DNA of 7,171 bases, from positions 1-7,171 of the forward strand of contig DPLR01000233.1 of the NCBI GenBank assembly GCA_003541895.1, read 5' to 3'. Made by a program: the position numbers and the translations under genes. This document shows positions 1 through 6,025 of the stretch, piece after piece (the first letter of the stretch is position 1; each line of letters begins with the position of its first letter). Origin of the DNA: Cytophagales bacterium. Lineage in GTDB: Bacteria > Bacteroidota > Bacteroidia > Cytophagales > Cyclobacteriaceae. A model generated the notes under the pieces. It had not been told where the DNA came from. It searched no databases and saw only the letters and a program-made list of their open reading frames with translations.

Positions 1-277
1 ACGTGTCGCTGAACATGCGCGCCTTAAGCAAACGCTGCAGGGAGTAGTACACACCGCCAAACATGGCATTACCTACAAACGCAAAAATAATTGCGTTGGT
101 GTGCAGTGGCCTTATCCTTCCAAAAGTGGTGTACTGAAAATCAAAATTGAAAAGAGGATAAAACAATTGAATGGCAGCGGTAAGGCCCACCAGCATGCCG
201 ACTAACCCAAATATGACCGTTGCGATCATAAAGGCTTTGACAATCTTGTTGTCGTAACTGAATTTTTGTAGTTCCAT
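1..277 (-). CDS. ccoN: cbb3-type cytochrome c oxidase subunit I, N-terminal part (partial at window edge)
   Basis: Catalytic subunit of the high-affinity cbb3 terminal oxidase, which reduces O2 to water in the cytoplasmic membrane using low-spin heme b and a heme b3/Cu-B centre. Only the first 92 codons are present; the rest runs off the left edge. The protein begins MELQKFSYDNKIVKAF. It has a first membrane segment at about residues 14-37, then FQYTTFGRIRPLHTNA, where His59 sits at the position of the conserved low-spin heme b ligand, and a second membrane segment at about 61-80 with GNAMFGGVYYSLQRLL. This is the typical start of CcoN. In many Bacteroidota ccoN is fused to ccoO, which cannot be judged here. 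ATG at 277-275 is the only sensible start; no strong Shine-Dalgarno is visible. It is divergent from the DUF1003 gene and shares a 142-bp intergenic region with an FNR-like box. The ccoI and ccoS assembly genes lie to the right on the same strand. Confidence 0.93.
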   Translation of the reverse strand, partial: MELQKFSYDNKIVKAFMIATVIFGLVGMLVGLTAAIQLFYPLFNFDFQYTTFGRIRPLHTNAIIFAFVGNAMFGGVYYSLQRLLKARMFSDT

Positions 278-316
278 GTTAGGCTTCAGGATTTAAGTTG
301 AATTTCTTTCGAAACT

Positions 317-344
317 TAAAAATAGAAGCACCCGAAAAACTCAA
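317..344 (-). promoter_or_regulatory. Candidate ccoN promoter
   Basis: Read on the minus strand, TATTTTTA (324-317) matches the Bacteroidota -7 element TAnnTTTG at 7 of 8 positions. TTG at 344-342, 17 bases upstream of it, could be the -33 element. The implied start site near 313 gives a leader of about 35 bases to the ccoN ATG. The assignment is by pattern only, and AT-rich DNA gives such matches by chance. Confidence 0.35.
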
Positions 345-368
345 TCATGACAGTTGTCGTTTTTAAAA

Positions 369-382
369 CTGATTTTCATCAG
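369..382. promoter_or_regulatory. FNR/Crp-like operator between ccoN and the DUF1003 gene
   Basis: CTGATTTTCATCAG contains the perfect core TGAT-N4-ATCA of the FNR-family consensus TTGAT-N4-ATCAA, and the dyad extends one more base pair (C/G). Its centre is at 375.5, about 62 bp upstream of the predicted ccoN start site, a spacing used by class I activators. It is also about 45 bp upstream of the DUF1003 ATG. ccoN is a classic target of Fnr/Anr/FixK regulators in other phyla; that a Bacteroidota regulator uses the same half-site is inferred. Confidence 0.5.
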
Positions 383-419
383 AAAACCTTTCTATATTGA
401 AACGGATTATTATTAGACC

Positions 420-1115
420 ATGAAAACTTTCATCAGCGACCTTTCAAAAAGAGAATTTTCAGACAGAGAAAGGATAACGGCCAAGTCAATTAGGCCATCT
501 ATCCTATATGAGATTCAAAAGGAACATCCCGAGTTCACTCAAACTTGTGCTTTGGCCGTAAGTGAACTGAATCGATTCCGTCAAAAATATATAGCAAATT
601 ACCTGGCTCAGGAAATTGGTGAGTTAGACGAGCTTGAGAAAACCGTTCTTAGTTCGCTTCAAAATCATAAGACGCTTACAGATAAAATTGGTGAACCCGA
701 TGCCGATGAAAAAACTACTATTGGCCAGAGGTTAGCAGACAGGGTTGCTTCGTTTGGCGGAAGCTGGACATTCATTATTCTTTTTGGATTTTTTCTTTTC
801 TGTTGGATAGGCATGAACGTATTTGTTTTAACAACGAAGCCTTTTGATCCTTATCCATTTATTCTCTTGAATCTGATTCTCTCGTGCATTGCCGCTATGC
901 AAGCGCCCGTGATCATGATGAGCCAAAACCGTCAAGACGAAAAAGACCGTGAACGCGCCAAGAAAGATTACATGACCAATCTTAAATCTGAATTAGAAAT
1001 CCGGATGCTTCATGAAAAAATTGATCACCTGATCATGAATCAACAACACGAGTTGCTCGAAATCCAAAAAGTGCAGATCGAGATGATGAATGACATTCTC
1101 CGAAAGATCAAATAG
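420..1115 (+). CDS. DUF1003 family membrane protein
   Basis: A 231-residue membrane protein of unknown biochemical function belonging to the DUF1003 family. The soluble N-terminal part (about 1-105) is mixed. The family signature begins near GQRLADRVASFGGSW (102-116), followed by a first membrane segment (about 116-137), the conserved PFDPYPFILLNL block (141-152), a second membrane segment (about 147-166) and QAPVIMMSQNRQ (161-172). The tail after that is highly charged and likely helical or coiled-coil (DRERAKKDYMTNLKSELEIRMLHEK), which fits the family. Both termini probably face the cytoplasm. The ATG at 420 is preceded by a TATATTGA sequence (393-400) that is a poor -7 candidate and by an FNR-like box. 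Hsp20 follows on the same strand 116 bp later but seems to have its own promoter. It interrupts the cbb3 gene cluster on the opposite strand. Family assignment is strong; a role in stress or oxygen physiology is only a guess from position. Confidence 0.85.
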   Translation: MKTFISDLSKREFSDRERITAKSIRPSILYEIQKEHPEFTQTCALAVSELNRFRQKYIANYLAQEIGELDELEKTVLSSLQNHKTLTDKIGEPDADEKTTIGQRLADRVASFGGSWTFIILFGFFLFCWIGMNVFVLTTKPFDPYPFILLNLILSCIAAMQAPVIMMSQNRQDEKDRERAKKDYMTNLKSELEIRMLHEKIDHLIMNQQHELLEIQKVQIEMMNDILRKIK

Positions 1116-1148
1116 CATTTAGTCCTTACTAAAAAATCATCACTTGGC

Positions 1149-1170
1149 TTGACCGATCTCATTTGGTCAA
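1149..1170. promoter_or_regulatory. Inverted repeat (possible operator) upstream of hsp20
   Basis: TTGACC (1149-1154) and GGTCAA (1165-1170) form a perfect 6-bp inverted repeat with a 10-base spacer. The repeat overlaps the candidate -33 element of the hsp20 promoter, so it could bind a dimeric regulator there. It does not match CIRCE. The regulator is unknown. Confidence 0.35.
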
Positions 1171-1192
1171 AGTATTTCTTCCTGCACCTTTG
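1163..1192 (+). promoter_or_regulatory. Candidate hsp20 promoter
   Basis: TTG at 1163-1165 and CACCTTTG at 1185-1192 are separated by 19 bases and resemble the Bacteroidota -33/-7 pair TTG and TAnnTTTG (7 of 8 matches in the -7). The expected start near 1199 would give a leader of about 33 bases before the hsp20 ATG. Confidence 0.45.
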
Positions 1193-1220
1193 AGTTGTAA
1201 TTATTAAAACAACTTAAAAA

Positions 1221-1227
1221 AAGGAGG
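1221..1227 (+). promoter_or_regulatory. Strong Shine-Dalgarno of hsp20
   Basis: AAGGAGG is a near-complete anti-16S match, 4 bases before the ATG at 1232. It decides the start over the second ATG three codons later. It stands out because the other genes in this window lack a recognisable Shine-Dalgarno, as is usual for Bacteroidota. Confidence 0.8.
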
Positions 1228-1231
1228 AAAT

Positions 1232-1669
1232 ATGACACTCATGAAAAGATCCGACTGGCCAACATTGTTCAACAATTCGTTGTTATCCGATTTTTTTGAC
1301 AATGATCGTTTTTTTGATTCCGACTGGCTGCGTAAGCAATCTATGCCTGCAGTAAATGTTAAAGAAACTGATAAGTTTTTTGAAGTTGAATTGGCAGCTC
1401 CTGGCTTGACCAAAAAAGATTTCAAAATAACTGCTGAAAATGGAATGCTTACCATCTCATCTGAAAAGAAAGAAGAGAAGGAAGAAAAAGAGAAAGATTA
1501 TACTCGTAAGGAATTCAGCTTTAGTTCTTTCAGTCGCTCATTCACACTGCCTGAAAATGTGAATGAAGAAGACATCAAGGCGAACTATGAGGACGGGATT
1601 TTGAAACTGCACATTGCGAAAAAAATGATTAGTCAACCTAAGCATGTAAAAGCAATTGAAGTTAGGTAA
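1232..1669 (+). CDS. Small heat shock protein (Hsp20 / alpha-crystallin family)
   Basis: ATP-independent cytoplasmic chaperone that holds unfolding proteins in oligomers until DnaK/ClpB can refold them. The protein has 145 residues, normal for bacterial class A small heat shock proteins. A variable N-terminal arm (1-37) is rich in Phe and Asp (SDFFDNDRFFDSDW). The alpha-crystallin domain runs from about 38 to 132: VNVKETDKFFEVELAAPGLTK, then the TISSEKK strand, a very Lys/Glu-rich loop (79-89), and the family hallmark ANYEDGILKLHI (117-128). The C-terminal I-x-I/V anchor motif is IEV at 142-144. The ATG at 1232 is chosen over Met4 because of the strong Shine-Dalgarno. An inverted repeat overlaps the promoter and a hairpin terminator follows the stop, so it is probably a single-gene transcript. 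Neighbours are cbb3 oxidase genes on the other strand. Family assignment is secure; the specific inducer is not known. Confidence 0.95.
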   Translation: MTLMKRSDWPTLFNNSLLSDFFDNDRFFDSDWLRKQSMPAVNVKETDKFFEVELAAPGLTKKDFKITAENGMLTISSEKKEEKEEKEKDYTRKEFSFSSFSRSFTLPENVNEEDIKANYEDGILKLHIAKKMISQPKHVKAIEVR

Positions 1670-1693
1670 AATCCTTCCGTAAGGTAGTTGGCG

Positions 1694-1728
1694 GCCTCCG
1701 GCACAAAACCGGAGGCTTCTTGTTTATT
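1694..1728 (+). terminator. Intrinsic terminator of hsp20
   Basis: GCCTCCGG (1694-1701) pairs perfectly with CCGGAGGC (1709-1716) around a 7-base loop, followed by the T-rich run TTCTTGTTTATT. It starts 25 bases after the hsp20 stop codon. The other side of the hairpin carries only a modest T-run on the minus strand, so I assign it to the plus strand, though it also sits between two convergent genes. Confidence 0.85.
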
Positions 1729-1784
1729 ATCTTTGACTGGTAGAATATTTTTATTTCACAATCACATCAAAGCGAAAGTAGATC

Positions 1785-2147
1785 TTACCAAAGATTCATT
1801 TTGTGCTGCAAGATTCCAGCGATAGACTCAGCCCGCATTTTTGCTTCTTCCGCTTTTTCTCCCTTGTAAAGTTCATCAACGGTTGATCTGAATAATTTTA
1901 ACCATTGCTCGAAATGTGTTCGATTAATCTTTAAGGCCAAGTGATTAGTCATTGGGTTGCCAGCGTAACTCCGATCCCCTAACAACATCGATGACCAAAA
2001 ATTATACATGGTAGGCATGTGCTTCGGCCAATCCACATGACTGAAGATGGGCGCGAGCAATGAATCTGATTTTACCTTTTCATAGAAACGTTCAACCAGC
2101 AACTCAACTTGGTCGCGAGTTTGTATGTCGTTTAAGGGTGAGTCCAC
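1785..2147 (-). CDS. Group III truncated hemoglobin
   Basis: Small heme protein (120 aa) of the 2-on-2 globin fold, group III (Campylobacter Ctb type). Members bind O2 very tightly and are proposed to act in O2 handling at low oxygen or in NO/peroxide chemistry. The N-terminus TRDQVELLVERFYEKV carries Phe-Tyr (F21, Y22), with Y22 as the likely distal Tyr B10. H43 fits distal E7; H69 fits the proximal His F8, with W82 in HFEQWLKLF as Trp G8. The 26- and 13-residue spacings from E7 to F8 and from F8 to G8 match those I recall for Ctb. MYNFWSSMLLG and SYAGNPM are group III signatures. The start is GTG at 2147-2145, sharing its first G with the TAG stop of ccoS, so translation is probably coupled. 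It is the last gene of the run that includes ccoI and ccoS. Residue roles are assigned by analogy; the physiological ligand is not shown by sequence. Confidence 0.9.
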   Translation of the reverse strand: MDSPLNDIQTRDQVELLVERFYEKVKSDSLLAPIFSHVDWPKHMPTMYNFWSSMLLGDRSYAGNPMTNHLALKINRTHFEQWLKLFRSTVDELYKGEKAEEAKMRAESIAGILQHKMNLW

Positions 2148-2320
2148 TACGCTTTCTTATCTGTTGAAGAACTTGCTTTGGGTTTGTCATCAAACAACAT
2201 TCTCACTGAAGGAGTGTAAGTGTCTTCGTACTGACCGCTTTTGAGGTTCCAATAGAAAACACCCAAAAAGATTAAAGCAATGGTTAGACTAATTGAGATT
2301 AAAACGATAATGATGTTCAT
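2147..2320 (-). CDS. ccoS: cbb3-type cytochrome oxidase assembly protein CcoS
   Basis: A 57-residue single-span membrane protein required in other bacteria for loading heme and copper cofactors into the CcoN subunit of cbb3 oxidase. The sequence starts MNIIIVLISISLTIALIFLG, a hydrophobic helix (about 3-24) running into FYWNLKSGQYEDTYTPSVRMLFDD. The order of a Trp-containing membrane exit, SGQYED and then a Pro followed by R-x-L-F-D-D is the CcoS hallmark. The short charged tail is KPKASSSTDKKA. ATG is at 2320-2318 and TAG at 2149-2147. It lies 14 bp after the CoA-transferase stop and overlaps the globin GTG by one base. ccoS is usually next to ccoI or ccoN, and here a CoA-transferase gene separates it from ccoI. 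It is easily missed by gene callers because it is short. A plus-strand reading frame over the same bases is not supported. Confidence 0.93.
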   Translation of the reverse strand: MNIIIVLISISLTIALIFLGVFYWNLKSGQYEDTYTPSVRMLFDDKPKASSSTDKKA

Positions 2321-2334
2321 AATTATTTATCTTC

Positions 2335-3627
2335 TCAATAAAACGTTCTTTCAAATTCATACGTATGAAAGCGATCGAATGCTTGACGCTCTAATTCTTC
2401 ACGATGATTCGGGTGTGCTATTTCGATCAATGCCTTTGCACGCTGGCGCATATTTTTTCCGTACAGATAAGCTACTCCGTATTCAGTTACAATGTAATGC
2501 GCATGTGCACGTGTAGTAACAACACCAGCACCTAACTTAAGAAATGGTACGATTCGCGATTTGCCTTTTGAAGTGACCGATGGCAAAGCAATAATGGGCT
2601 TACCTCCTTCTGACAGAGCAGCACCACGCATAAAATCCATTTGCCCACCTACGCCTGAGTAATGGTAGGTTCCAATTGAATCAGAGCATACTTGACCTGT
2701 AATGTCCACTTCGATAGCGCTGTTGATGGCCGTTACTTTTGGGTTGGTGCGAATAACGGATGCATCATTTACGTAGTCTATACCCAACATCATCAGCAAC
2801 GGATTGTCGTCAGCGAAGTCGTATAATTTTCTTGTGCCCATCATAAATGCAGTGGCAATTTTGCCGCGGTGTTTTCGCTTATGCTGATTAGTAATAACTC
2901 CTTTTTCAACCAAAGGAATAATTCCATCAGAGAACATTTCTGTATGAACACCAAGTTCTTTGTGGTTTATTAAACTTGCTAACACAGCATCTGGAATAGC
3001 GCCTATGCCTGTTTGAATGGTGGCTCCGTTTTCAACCAACTCCGAACAAAAAGATCCAATCCTCTTAGCAGATTCACTCGATTCTTTCATGTTGGGAAGC
3101 TCTGGCAATTCTTGTTCGCCTAAAACTTTTGAATGAAGTTCATTTACGTGGATGATGCCTTCGCCATGCGTGCGTGGCATGCGCGGATTAACTTGCGCAA
3201 TAACATGTTTTGCTGTGCGTATTGCGGACAAAGCACAATCAACGGAAGTGCCTAATGAACAATATCCATGTTTGTCGGGTGGTGATACTTGTACTAGGGC
3301 TACATCCAACGGAAGAATATTTCTTCTGAAGAGTTGAGGTATTTCGCTCAAGAATACGGGTACATAATCAGCGCGTCCTTCATTGACAGCATCGCGAATA
3401 TTTGGTGAAACAAACAGAGAGTTGATTCTGAAATTCTCGTGATATTTTGGGTCAGCAATAAAAACATCTCCTTGCATACTCACGCTCACAATCTCTACAT
3501 TAAAGAGTTCCGAAGCCCGTTCAGAAAGTTTTTTCAAAAGTAAGTGTGGTGTTGCAGCTCCACCATGCACAAAAACCCGATTGCCTGATTTTATAATTTT
3601 TACTGCTTCTTCACCTGACTGATACAT
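2335..3627 (-). CDS. Acetyl-CoA hydrolase/transferase family protein (acetate or 4-hydroxybutyrate CoA-transferase type)
   Basis: A cytoplasmic enzyme of the class I CoA-transferase family (Cat1/Cat2/AbfT-like), 430 aa, close to the usual length. Such enzymes move CoA between acetyl-CoA and another acid such as succinate, butyrate or 4-hydroxybutyrate through a glutamyl-CoA thioester. Seen here are FVHGGAATP (19-27) in the N-terminal domain, VSPPDKHGYCSLG (114-126), TGIGAIPDAVLASL (206-219) and LGVHTEMFSDG (225-235), in which Glu230 is the likely catalytic residue. The C-terminal domain has INSAIEVDITGQVCSDS (301-317) and the CoA-binding glycine loop YSGVGGQMDFMRGA (323-336). ATG at 3627 follows the ccoI stop by one base, so the two are surely cotranscribed; ccoS follows after 14 bp. 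It is not a known oxidase assembly factor. Substrate cannot be decided from sequence; acetate as one partner is likely. A pure hydrolase is possible but less likely with Glu230 in place. Confidence 0.9.
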   Translation of the reverse strand: MYQSGEEAVKIIKSGNRVFVHGGAATPHLLLKKLSERASELFNVEIVSVSMQGDVFIADPKYHENFRINSLFVSPNIRDAVNEGRADYVPVFLSEIPQLFRRNILPLDVALVQVSPPDKHGYCSLGTSVDCALSAIRTAKHVIAQVNPRMPRTHGEGIIHVNELHSKVLGEQELPELPNMKESSESAKRIGSFCSELVENGATIQTGIGAIPDAVLASLINHKELGVHTEMFSDGIIPLVEKGVITNQHKRKHRGKIATAFMMGTRKLYDFADDNPLLMMLGIDYVNDASVIRTNPKVTAINSAIEVDITGQVCSDSIGTYHYSGVGGQMDFMRGAALSEGGKPIIALPSVTSKGKSRIVPFLKLGAGVVTTRAHAHYIVTEYGVAYLYGKNMRQRAKALIEIAHPNHREELERQAFDRFHTYEFERTFY

Positions 3628-3628
3628 A

Positions 3629-6022
3629 TTATTTTAATTTTTTGTTTGCTACGAAATTAACCGCTACCGCTGAAAAGCCAACTACGCTTATGCTGCTCAA
3701 AGGCATCAATATGGCAGCTACCAATGGTGTAAGATGCCCACTTACAGCAAAACCTAATGCAACACCATTATACAAAAATGAAATCACGAATGCAACCTTT
3801 AGAATTTGCGTAGCCGATTTTGCCAATGCCATAAACTTATCCAAAGAACCCAATTTTTCTCCATTCAAAATTCCATCGCATGCGGGAGTAAAGATACCTG
3901 CGTGATCTGTAACTGCAATGCCAACATCGCTTTGCTTAAGCGCTCCTGAGTCGTTGAGCCCATCGCCCACCATCAATACCTTTCTGCCATTGAGCTGCAA
4001 ATTTTTTACGTAATCCAGTTTGTCGTGTGGACTTTGATTGAAGAATAAAAAAGTGAATGGACTAAACATTTTGCGCAACAGTGAAGCATCTGTATCGCGA
4101 TCGCCTGATAACAAGGCATCAATTTTATTGCCAAGCCGATTGATCATGCCTTTAATATTTTTTCGCAAAGAGGTACGGATATGATAATACCCGATCACTT
4201 CATGATTGATCGAGACGAATACGATCGAACCTTGCGGATCAGAAAGTGGCATCACCCCAACAAAACTAGGAGAGCCAATTCGTATGAATTTTTGATGGAT
4301 CGTTCCTTGAATTCCTTGACCAGGAATTTCTTTGAACTCAGAAATACTTTCACGTGAAGATTTTAAAATGGATGCAGCGATAATTGTGCTCAACGGATGT
4401 GTTGATGCGCTGGTTAGTTTTTTAACTATTGCTTGCTCTTCATCACTCAGCTTTCCGATGAATTCTACTTCGGGTTTGTCGCCATGCGTTACAGTTCCGG
4501 TTTTATCAAAAACAACAGCATCAATTGCAGCAAGTCGTTCAATTACGTCCGAATTTTTCAGGTAGAATTGATTTCTTCCGAACACGCGCAGCATATTTCC
4601 ATAAGTGAAAGGTGCTGCTAATGCAAGCGCACAAGGACATGCCACCATTAAGACAGATGTAAGGACTAGCCACATTTGCGAGGCATCGGTCAGTTGCCAA
4701 TAGACGGCTGTAACTGCAGCCACTCCTAAAACAATCCAAGTGAATCTTCTGGCAGCGCGGTCAATAATTTTTTTGTATTTGCTTTCGTTCACTTTGCCAA
4801 ACACGGGATTATTCCACAAACTCGTGAGATGACTTTGTGAAGTTGATTTTTCAACAATCAGATTAATCGGTTGCCCAATTAATCTACCACCGGCATAAAT
4901 TTTATCTCCTTGTTTTGCTTTGACTGGTTTAGATTCGCCCGTTACAAAACTGTAATCAATGAATGCATAATCATCCACCAATGTGCTGTCGGTAGGAATG
5001 ATTTCCATATTCCTGATTTGAATTCGATCCGTTGGTTTCAAATCATAAATGATCACAGGCTTCCAAGCATCACCATCAAGGCGTTGCACAGCCAATGGAA
5101 AATACGATTTGAAGTCGCGATCGAAGGCAAGGCTTTCGTAGGTTTTACTTTGAAACCAGCGACCGATGAGAAGGAAAAATACCAAGCCGGTAAATGAATC
5201 AAGATAACCTGGCCCGGTGTTGGCAATGATGTCGTAAGCGCTTCTAAAAAACAAAGCAATGAGACCGGCAGCAATCGGCACATCAATGTTGATCTGCTTT
5301 TGCTTAAAGCTTGCTGCTGCCGATCTCAAATAATCAAAACCACTATAGAAAAAAACGGGCGTTGCTAAGATTAAATTCAAAAATGAAAATATTCTAATGA
5401 GCAAGGGGTCAGTCTCGTCCAACCCGAGGTATTCAGGAAAGCTGAACAACATGACGTTGCCAAAACAAAATCCCGCCAAGGCTAATTTGAAAATCAATGC
5501 ATTCGTTAGAACAGGATTTTTTTTCTCTTTTGATTCAAGGGTGATTTGTGGTGCATACCCAATCGATTTTAACACCCCTGCTAGTCGACTCAATTTTACC
5601 GATTGTGGATTGAAATCAATCGTAACTATTTTTCGAGTGAAATTGACCTCCGAATGAATAACACCTGTTTCAATTTTTTTCAAATTCTCTAAAAGCCAAA
5701 TGCAAGAAACACAATGAATGGCTGGAATAGTGAAGGTGATTTTGGCAAACGTGTCTGAGTCGAATGAAATTAATTTTTTGCGGATGTCACTTTCATCGAG
5801 AAAGGCAAAGTCCTCATCGTGAGCCTGTCGCATCGATATGCCAGCACGATCATCCAGCTTATAATATTCGCATAAGTTGTTGGCATTTAGAATTTCATAA
5901 ACGGTTTTACAACCGTAGCAACAAAATACTTTCTCATCTAGCCAATGTGTTTCTTCGCAATCCTGCCCGCAGTGAAAGCATTTGGTTTGGACTGCCTGTT
6001 GTTGTTCCGTTTCTATTTCCAC
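3629..6022 (-). CDS. ccoI: Copper-translocating P-type ATPase for cbb3 oxidase (CcoI/FixI)
   Basis: P1B-type ATPase (797 aa) that moves Cu(I) across the cytoplasmic membrane to supply Cu-B of cbb3 oxidase. Order of domains: an N-terminal Cys cluster (C15, C18, C22, C34, C35, C38) typical of CcoI; a ferredoxin-like metal-binding domain with CVSC (104-107); two pairs of membrane helices (about 174-300); the actuator loop TGESKP (361-366); the ion-binding CPC (462-464) in helix 6; the phosphorylation motif DKTGT (506-510), so Asp506 is phosphorylated; HP (542-543) in the nucleotide domain; GDGLND (686-691); and final helices with MPLSSISVV (773-781). All catalytic residues are present. The start is GTG at 6022-6020, 3 bp after the stress-protein stop; the first internal Met (64) would delete the Cys cluster. 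One base separates its stop from the CoA-transferase ATG. Linkage to ccoS and ccoN separates it from a detoxifying CopA. Confidence 0.95.
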   Translation of the reverse strand: MEIETEQQQAVQTKCFHCGQDCEETHWLDEKVFCCYGCKTVYEILNANNLCEYYKLDDRAGISMRQAHDEDFAFLDESDIRKKLISFDSDTFAKITFTIPAIHCVSCIWLLENLKKIETGVIHSEVNFTRKIVTIDFNPQSVKLSRLAGVLKSIGYAPQITLESKEKKNPVLTNALIFKLALAGFCFGNVMLFSFPEYLGLDETDPLLIRIFSFLNLILATPVFFYSGFDYLRSAAASFKQKQINIDVPIAAGLIALFFRSAYDIIANTGPGYLDSFTGLVFFLLIGRWFQSKTYESLAFDRDFKSYFPLAVQRLDGDAWKPVIIYDLKPTDRIQIRNMEIIPTDSTLVDDYAFIDYSFVTGESKPVKAKQGDKIYAGGRLIGQPINLIVEKSTSQSHLTSLWNNPVFGKVNESKYKKIIDRAARRFTWIVLGVAAVTAVYWQLTDASQMWLVLTSVLMVACPCALALAAPFTYGNMLRVFGRNQFYLKNSDVIERLAAIDAVVFDKTGTVTHGDKPEVEFIGKLSDEEQAIVKKLTSASTHPLSTIIAASILKSSRESISEFKEIPGQGIQGTIHQKFIRIGSPSFVGVMPLSDPQGSIVFVSINHEVIGYYHIRTSLRKNIKGMINRLGNKIDALLSGDRDTDASLLRKMFSPFTFLFFNQSPHDKLDYVKNLQLNGRKVLMVGDGLNDSGALKQSDVGIAVTDHAGIFTPACDGILNGEKLGSLDKFMALAKSATQILKVAFVISFLYNGVALGFAVSGHLTPLVAAILMPLSSISVVGFSAVAVNFVANKKLK

Positions 6023-6025
6023 AGA

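Noticed and set aside
349..358. GACAGTTGTC dyad as a further FNR box near the ccoN -35 area
   Set aside because: It is well placed (about -40) but matches the FNR consensus at only about half of the defined positions, so it is not called.
1118..1133. TTTAGT/ACTAAA stem just after the DUF1003 gene as a terminator
   Set aside because: A weak six-pair AT-rich stem with no T-run after it on the plus strand.
1149..1170. CIRCE element for heat shock control
   Set aside because: The arms are TTGACC/GGTCAA rather than TTAGCACTC/GAGTGCTAA, and the spacer is 10 bases, so it is not CIRCE.
1204..1455. Minus-strand frame inside hsp20
   Set aside because: It is an antisense shadow of a clear Hsp20 gene, with no promoter or recognisable domain.
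2280..2516. Plus-strand open frame of 78 codons across the ccoS start and transferase end
   Set aside because: It overlaps ccoS and the CoA-transferase antisense, shows no family resemblance, and its apparent membrane-like start is a reflection of the opposite strand.
3629..6022. General copper-detoxifying CopA instead of CcoI
   Set aside because: The N-terminal Cys cluster before the CxxC domain and the close linkage to ccoS and ccoN favour CcoI; no CopA-type neighbours are present.
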